This document shows, one piece after another, positions 60,201 through 64,000 of a DNA stretch of 64,000 nucleotides (position 1 is the stretch's first letter; each line of letters opens with the position of its first letter). The position numbers were made by a program, and so were the translations under genes. The notes beneath the pieces were generated by a model. That model did not search any database. It was not told where the DNA came from and saw nothing but the letters and a program-made list of their open reading frames with translations. The DNA is from CAVSUB01 sp963730995 (GTDB lineage: Bacteria; Acidobacteriota; Vicinamibacteria; Vicinamibacterales; 2-12-FULL-66-21): NCBI GenBank assembly GCA_963730995.1, contig CAVSUB010000013.1, positions 1,612,001-1,676,000 on the forward strand, given 5' to 3'.

Positions 60201-60511
60201 TGGGCCACCGAAAGGGTTACCTTCGACTGAGCGCCCTTGAAGCCAGCCAGCGCGGCTGAAATGACGTATTCGCCAATCGGCACGCTCGTGATCACGTAGT
60301 TGCCGGCCTGGTTCGTCACGCCGGTGTATGCGATGTTGGTCGCCTGGTTGGTTGCTGTCACGATGACCCCAGGGGCGGGCGCACCCGACGCATCGGACAC
60401 GAGCCCGGTCACCGTCGCCAGTCCTGTCTGACCTGCCACCGGGGCCGGCAGCCCGAGCCCCATGATCGCCACCAGACCAATACGCCACACGAACAGCAAA
60501 GCCGCACGCAT
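57257..60511 (-). CDS. TonB-dependent receptor with carboxypeptidase-regulatory-like domain
   Basis: A 1084-residue outer-membrane receptor. Signal peptide 1-27, then a carboxypeptidase-regulatory-like (CarboxypepD_reg) domain (about 30-115: VTGLVSDASGAPAPGVIVTA, TSVPIGEYVISAALAGFKGA). The plug follows (QVEKLPAISRNVSFVTMYAP, GQLQQANNFTIDGVDTNEAI, VVNMVIKSGTNQLHGNGFYY) and then the 22-strand barrel to the last residue, Phe (VAKYVF). It is the Oar/SusC-like type common in Acidobacteriota. It heads a minus-strand operon with DUF362, amidohydrolase, RraA-like and ABC permease genes, which implies uptake and processing of one substrate class. Confidence 0.9.
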   Translation of the reverse strand: MRAALLFVWRIGLVAIMGLGLPAPVAGQTGLATVTGLVSDASGAPAPGVIVTATNQATNIAYTGVTNQAGNYVITSVPIGEYVISAALAGFKGAQSKVTLSVAQTARVDFKMEVGAVQERVEVVATGAVLQTENAVVGIKADREQVEKLPAISRNVSFVTMYAPGVTQPLMSSFNSLSGGGRPYVNGQLQQANNFTIDGVDTNEAINNSIAYQPSPDAVEQVSVETNNYSAELGNVTGAVVNMVIKSGTNQLHGNGFYYWRDNALAATPWATNRLGGTKSEYSRDIFGGTIGGPILHNKLFFFADYQGGRQETPPTNSFVTVVPDAWRQGDLSSLLARATPIVVRDPLTGQPFQNNQIPVTRFSALARNLFADETLYPRANVARPLSDFRDNYSGMTASKEDVDQFDVKLDWNASSKDKMYVRYSKQTAESGTSQTAIPLLFPSAASNPTWSVAGNWNRLIGGTIVNDLLAGYSRVDNLSDEIDPLGVGKLNNRYGIPGEQTLRGLTQIQMDNTITSVGGIETGTDNYNQVYQLNERLTWLRGRHTMKFGGSWNYYRSKSYYPGNNGHNGFISYTLFNFTGYPFADFLLDQVSRKGRGSTSDAWTHLQHRVSPYAADDFKISRNLTLNLGLRWAYTSPLVEKDDRQANFDLTNAQIQLAGRDGNSRALYDAYYNGWEPRLGFAYRKGERWVFRGGYGITQYMEGTGANQRLTLNTPFFFESQISYDRTSGPGTFATGFEGLQALDRPSGQLRAWDPDIRPQLTNQWNLFGEYLIGPRSSINVGYVGSDSKYIVMTIDANQPLPGTGPASTWLPAQQRRPLYPFNPDITNMIETTSRGIANYHALQTTFKQRLWHGMDFNANYTWSKAMTNSRGFFGSGGVAQGTSTSTPVNSRDLDSNYGPAYFDATHLFSTAGNYDLPFGKDRRFGSSWNRALDAVAGGWSVQFGVIAHSGYPITVVDSSSPSLQASRSTERPDRIGSGEVDHPTLERWIDRSAFVSAAQGQFGNSGIGILRAPSFWNADLTVGKRLATVGTHYILIRGEFFNVFNHPNFGPPQANIQSTTFGTITSTVNDPRVVQLVAKYVF

Positions 60512-60674
60512 CGGGACCTCCCTTTCTACCTCCCTGGGCTGGCCGCGAAACGCGGTCGTGCGTGGGTTTTACTGCAAAAGGGCCGGACAGTCTAGTAGCC
60601 ATCCGGGTCTGTGAGACGGCTTCCAGCGGATTCGCGAAGACGATGGCTGAGATACAGTCGTCTGGAAGGTCTCG

Positions 60675-61679
60675 ATGCTGAAGCCGACAATCGTCGCGAT
60701 ATCCGTGACGCTGGTCCTCCAGGCCGTGCCTGGATCAGACCGGGCGCGATCTGCCGACGCAAGAGGGGATCCCGTCCGACTCGAACGGAGCGAGGAGGCG
60801 ATGGGGTCGAGCTTCTCGCTCGTCCTCTATGGAGCGGAGCGGGCGCGGCTGGAGGCAGCCGCCGATCTCGCGTTCCGGGAGGCGCACCGGCTGGACGCGA
60901 TGCTGTCCAACTACCAGGATGAGAGCGAATGGAGCCACGTCAATCGTGAGGCGGCCGCGCATCCCGTCGATGTGACACCGGAGCTCTTCTCCGTGCTCTC
61001 GAGCTGCCTGGAATACAGCCGGCAGAGCGATGGCGCGTTCGATATCACCGTCGGGGCATTGATGAAGGTCTGGGGATTCTACAAAGGCGAGGGGCGCATG
61101 CCGCGGCCAGCCGACGTCACGGACGCTCTGGCGAGTGTGGGGTATCGGCACGTCCTCCTGGACCCGAGCGCCAGAACCGTCAGGTTCAGCCGACGCGGAA
61201 TCGAGCTCGACCCCGGAGGGATTGGGAAGGGATACGCAGTGGACCGGATCGTCGACGTGCTGAAGCGAGAAAGGGTTGACGTCGCGCTCGTTTCGGCGTC
61301 CGGCAGCAGCATCTACGGCCTGGGCGCGCCGCCGGAAGACTCACGAGGCTGGCCGATCACGATTCGCTCACCCCGTGATCCGAAAGAAGAAGCCGCAACT
61401 GTGTTTCTCCGGAACATGTCGCTTTCGACCTCGGGCAGCTATGAGAAGTTCTTCTGGGCCGAGGGACGCATCTACTCCCACATCATGGACCCCCGCACCG
61501 GGTATCCTGCGCGGGGGACATCTTCCGTATCGGTGCTGGCGGCGCGGACACTGGACAGCGAGGCGTGGACGAAACCGTTCTTCATCAACGGTCGCGACTG
61601 GACCGAGGCGCACAAACCGGAAGCGTTTCGTGTGTTTTTTTGCGACGAGGGACCGTCGGCGGCCTGCAGCTGGATCTAG
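60675..61679 (+). CDS. apbE: FAD:protein FMN transferase (ApbE-like)
   Basis: ApbE attaches FMN to flavoproteins in the periplasm. The 334-residue protein has a signal peptide (about 1-26), then EAMGSSFSLVLYGAE, SDGAFDITVGALMKVWGFYK, DPGGIGKGYAVDRIVDVLKR and STSGSYEKFF followed by YSHIMDPRTGYPARG. These are the ApbE motifs in order. Two spots deviate: the usual GGD after strand LVSA is written SGS, and the late ADALST motif is SEAWTKPFF, with Glu in place of the metal-binding Asp. Activity may be altered. It diverges from the TonB receptor operon across a 163-bp gap. Confidence 0.8.
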   Translation: MLKPTIVAISVTLVLQAVPGSDRARSADARGDPVRLERSEEAMGSSFSLVLYGAERARLEAAADLAFREAHRLDAMLSNYQDESEWSHVNREAAAHPVDVTPELFSVLSSCLEYSRQSDGAFDITVGALMKVWGFYKGEGRMPRPADVTDALASVGYRHVLLDPSARTVRFSRRGIELDPGGIGKGYAVDRIVDVLKRERVDVALVSASGSSIYGLGAPPEDSRGWPITIRSPRDPKEEAATVFLRNMSLSTSGSYEKFFWAEGRIYSHIMDPRTGYPARGTSSVSVLAARTLDSEAWTKPFFINGRDWTEAHKPEAFRVFFCDEGPSAACSWI

Positions 61680-61808
61680 TCTGAGCGCCCACTGAGTTGA
61701 ATGTAGAGCGGGGGCTTTCCGCCTTCGCGCGGGTTGCAAGCGCGCTACGGCGAGACCTCGCCGAAGCCTTGGCGGAGGCAGGCAGGCCCCGCCCCCACAA
61801 ACGCAACT

Positions 61809-62501
61809 TCACTCCAGGCGGATCGTTCCGAACGCCTGCGGTACATGAAATGACGTCTGGCCCGTGGGCCGCCACGTATAGTGTTTCTTCGCGTCCCCGA
61901 CTCCGGCAATGCGATAGAGCCCCGCGCGCAAGTCCCTGCCCTTTTCGGGAGGGCGGGAATCGATGGCCGAAAACGGGATCCGCATGACGCCGTACCAGAC
62001 CCTGGCCTGCGAATCGATGCGGGCGGCGACGACCATCCCCGAATTCCATTTCGCCCCGGCCTGTCCCTGCGGATTCTCGCGATCGATCTCGAGGTCCACC
62101 CATTCGCCCTGCGGAGACACCTCGAACTCTTTGTAACGTGCGATGTGCTCGAAATCTGATCCGATGAACGCCTCGGCGACGTCCCAGTTCCACAGCCGCG
62201 GCGTCTCAGCGGCAGTGTCCGGCTCGGGCTTCAGATTCAAGTCGTCATACGGACAGATTGAGAGCAGGTAGAGATGCTCCTTCGTCCAGCGCGATCGGAA
62301 TTCCGTCGGTGGTCCGGGAATCGGATTGCCGAAGTAGTCGCGATCGGCCGTCACGCGCGGCGCGTTCGCCCAGATCTCGCTGTCCGGATTCGTATCGAGC
62401 CGGAGATTCCCGGCGGCGAACGTGCTCGAGAGTACGGACGACTCCTTCGTCTGGACCGCCAGGAACGCGGCCAGCAGCACGAGCGCGATCAGTTGTCGCA
62501 T
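61809..62501 (-). CDS. Secreted CBM9-like (carbohydrate-binding family 9-like) protein
   Basis: A 230-residue protein with a signal peptide (about 1-17). The mature part matches CBM9-like domains: SEIWANAPRVTADRDYFGNP, TEFRSRWTKEHLYLLSICPY, WNWDVAEAFIGSDFEHIARY, KEFEVSPQGEWVDLEIDREN and VWYGVMRIPFSAIDS. Acidobacterial genomes carry many such single-domain proteins. They may bind sugars at the surface or serve as heme-binding domains; no CxxCH motif occurs here. The gene is convergent with apbE. Confidence 0.78.
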   Translation of the reverse strand: MRQLIALVLLAAFLAVQTKESSVLSSTFAAGNLRLDTNPDSEIWANAPRVTADRDYFGNPIPGPPTEFRSRWTKEHLYLLSICPYDDLNLKPEPDTAAETPRLWNWDVAEAFIGSDFEHIARYKEFEVSPQGEWVDLEIDRENPQGQAGAKWNSGMVVAARIDSQARVWYGVMRIPFSAIDSRPPEKGRDLRAGLYRIAGVGDAKKHYTWRPTGQTSFHVPQAFGTIRLE

Positions 62502-62554
62502 GGCTATCGTCTCCGCCAGAGGTCCACGGTTGCGGGGGACACCGCAAGCCTAGA

Positions 62555-62690
62555 GGTCTTGACCAGCATGAACTTGCACCATTTGAGCCAAGTTTTCTCG
62601 GGTCAAGACCGTCCGCGCGTCAGCGCGGCGTTATCAAGCTTGTCGCCTAGCGAGGCGGAGCCTTGACGGTCTGGGGCGCAGCCTCGCTAG
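62555..62690. repeat. Two nested-type inverted repeats upstream of the glycosyltransferase
   Basis: GGTCTTGACC (62555-62564) is repeated inverted at 62601-62610, and CTAGCGAGGC (62647-62656) inverted at 62681-62690. The second hairpin ends 9 bp before the GTG start of the next gene. They lie between divergent genes and could be operators, attenuators or remains of small repeats. Confidence 0.4.
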
Positions 62691-62699
62691 ACTTGGCTC

Positions 62700-64000
62700 G
62701 TGCGTTACGTGCTTGCAGTCGTTCTCGACTGCCTGCTTCTCTCTGCGATAGTGGCCGTTCTGTTCATTCTGCTGACAGGCGGCGGAGTGTACACGATCGG
62801 TCACATGCGCGTCAGCGCGCGCGCCCCCGACAACTTGCTCCTGTTAGTGGCCGTCGTCCTGGCGGCCCGCTATGCCATCCGAGACATCCCGTGGTTCGGA
62901 GTCTGGCCGACCGAGGGGGCGGTCCGCGTGGCGGAGCGCGTTGTCAGCGCCGTGCCCGCGTGGGCCCGAGAATTGTCTCTCAGCTCGGCGCGCCAGATCC
63001 TGCTCGTTCTTGTCGTCGCGTCTGTGGCTCTCAAAGCGTGGTTCGCCGCCACTTCTCAAGGCTTCGTGACAGGCGATGATGTGGAGATCCATGAGATGTC
63101 CCTGGGACTGCTGCTGCACCAGCCATGGCCCATTTGGGACCTCCGCAGCGCGGTCTTCCCACTCGGCGTCGTGTTCCCAGCCCAATACATCGCGCACCAG
63201 GTGGGAGTTCGCGATGTTGGGACGCTTGTCTTCATCGGGCGCCTTGTCGTGGCGGTGCTGTCAACTGTCAGCATCTGGCTTGTGTGGTTGGCAGGGCGCC
63301 GGCTCTGGCCGGACGCAGCCGGTCTGGCCATCCTGGCCGCAGGGTTCTTTGCGACGGCCAAGCTGAGTGTCGCGTTCGGCAGCTCCGAATTGCCCCGGCC
63401 TGTCGCCACGGTCTTCGTGCTCGCCGCGTTCTCAGCCCTCCAGCGGAGGGACGATACGTCCTGGCGATGGGCGGCGGTCGCCCTCGCGTTCGCCGCGTCT
63501 CTTCGATTCAGCGAGGCGATGTTTGTCGCTGCCGCACTGACGCAGCTGGTTCTCGAGCGCCGGTATCGTCAGGCGGCAGGGTTGATCCTCATCACCGCGC
63601 TCATCGCCGCCATGCTGCTCGGAGTGGCCGACTCCGCGTACTGGGGAGAGGCGTTCCACAGTCTCCGCGCCGCGTTCGACTTCACCGTGGTGCAACGATT
63701 GTCTTCGCGGGGCTTTGGGCCGCCCTGGTGGTACCTGGTCTCGGTCGGCCAGTGGAGCACCCTGCCGCTCGCCATCCTTGCCGGCGTCGGGCTGCGCCAT
63801 CAACGGAGCTGCGCCATCTGGGTGGTCGTGCCGCTGTGTGCGCTCAGCGCCCTGCCCCACAAGGAGGCGCGCTACATGATTCCGGTCGTGCCGTTCGTGT
63901 GCCTGCTCGCGGTCGAGGGCCTGCGGCGGTCGATACTGTTCAACGCCGCCGCGAGGCGCGATTGGCTTCCAGCGGCGCTCGTGTGCGGGCTATCCCTGGG
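62700..64000 (+). CDS. Polytopic mannosyltransferase-like protein (GT22-like), partial
   Basis: A frame of 433 codons from GTG 62700 that is still open at the right edge. It has ten or more hydrophobic helices. An acidic first-loop motif occurs in FVTGDDVEIHEMSLGLLLHQ, and HKEARYMIPVVPFVCLLAVE matches the HKExRF-x-P signature of GT22/Alg9/PIG-B mannosyltransferases. These GT-C enzymes use lipid-linked sugar donors. The remaining C-terminus lies outside the window. The first helix starts at residue 3, which supports this start. The substrate is unknown. Confidence 0.7.
   Translation, partial: MRYVLAVVLDCLLLSAIVAVLFILLTGGGVYTIGHMRVSARAPDNLLLLVAVVLAARYAIRDIPWFGVWPTEGAVRVAERVVSAVPAWARELSLSSARQILLVLVVASVALKAWFAATSQGFVTGDDVEIHEMSLGLLLHQPWPIWDLRSAVFPLGVVFPAQYIAHQVGVRDVGTLVFIGRLVVAVLSTVSIWLVWLAGRRLWPDAAGLAILAAGFFATAKLSVAFGSSELPRPVATVFVLAAFSALQRRDDTSWRWAAVALAFAASLRFSEAMFVAAALTQLVLERRYRQAAGLILITALIAAMLLGVADSAYWGEAFHSLRAAFDFTVVQRLSSRGFGPPWWYLVSVGQWSTLPLAILAGVGLRHQRSCAIWVVVPLCALSALPHKEARYMIPVVPFVCLLAVEGLRRSILFNAAARRDWLPAALVCGLSL

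Overview
This high-GC window reads as a chromosomal fragment of an Acidobacteriota bacterium, most likely of the Vicinamibacteria type. The inference rests on gene content: many Hanks-type Ser/Thr kinases fused to TPR or TolB-like propeller domains, ADOP-type ABC permeases, a very large TonB-dependent receptor with an N-terminal carboxypeptidase-regulatory-like domain, RraA-like and amidohydrolase proteins with signal peptides, and ECF sigma factors of the TTRWT type. No rRNA, tRNA, CRISPR array, phage gene or complete insertion sequence was found.

Layout. 1-5.5 kb: a broken sugar-isomerase-like gene, cobalamin-dependent methionine synthase (metH) and a coupled ArsR-methyltransferase regulator, all on the minus strand and all with frameshifts. 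5.7-15.5 kb: mostly single genes, including an AraC regulator, small secreted proteins, a secreted kinase-fold-like protein, a Popeye/cNMP-binding membrane protein, an outer-membrane barrel, a membrane glycosyltransferase and a metallo-beta-lactamase-fold hydrolase. 15.8-21.0 kb: a coupled module of PDZ/membrane/GAF kinase, ECF sigma factor, pseudokinase and SGNH hydrolase. 21.2 kb: a 165-bp MITE-like element. 21.5-30.7 kb: a kinase-TPR protein, a metzincin, a DNA-binding-domain/propeller protein, a TonB-receptor remnant and a kinase-propeller. 30.8-38 kb: a recent tandem duplication of a 3.2-kb kinase-TPR gene with its promoter, followed by a second ECF sigma gene. 38-43.1 kb: small secreted proteins and a frameshifted ABC permease. 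43.2-43.9 kb: a C-poor, G-rich non-coding island with a candidate promoter at one edge. 43.9-50.1 kb: two surface beta-barrel proteins, a truncated methyltransferase in a gene desert, and another kinase-propeller. 60.5-50.3 kb: a minus-strand operon of TonB receptor, DUF362 protein, unknown secreted protein, amidohydrolase, RraA-like protein and ABC permease. 60.7-64 kb: ApbE, a CBM9-like protein and a GT22-like membrane glycosyltransferase running off the end.

The recurring theme is phospho-signalling tied to transcription: six intact or near-intact transmembrane kinases, a pseudokinase, a secreted kinase-fold-like protein, and two ECF sigma genes each placed directly after kinase genes. About 18 frameshifts interrupt seven minus-strand genes whose protein sequence is otherwise well conserved. 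I read most of them as assembly indels, but they need read-level checking.
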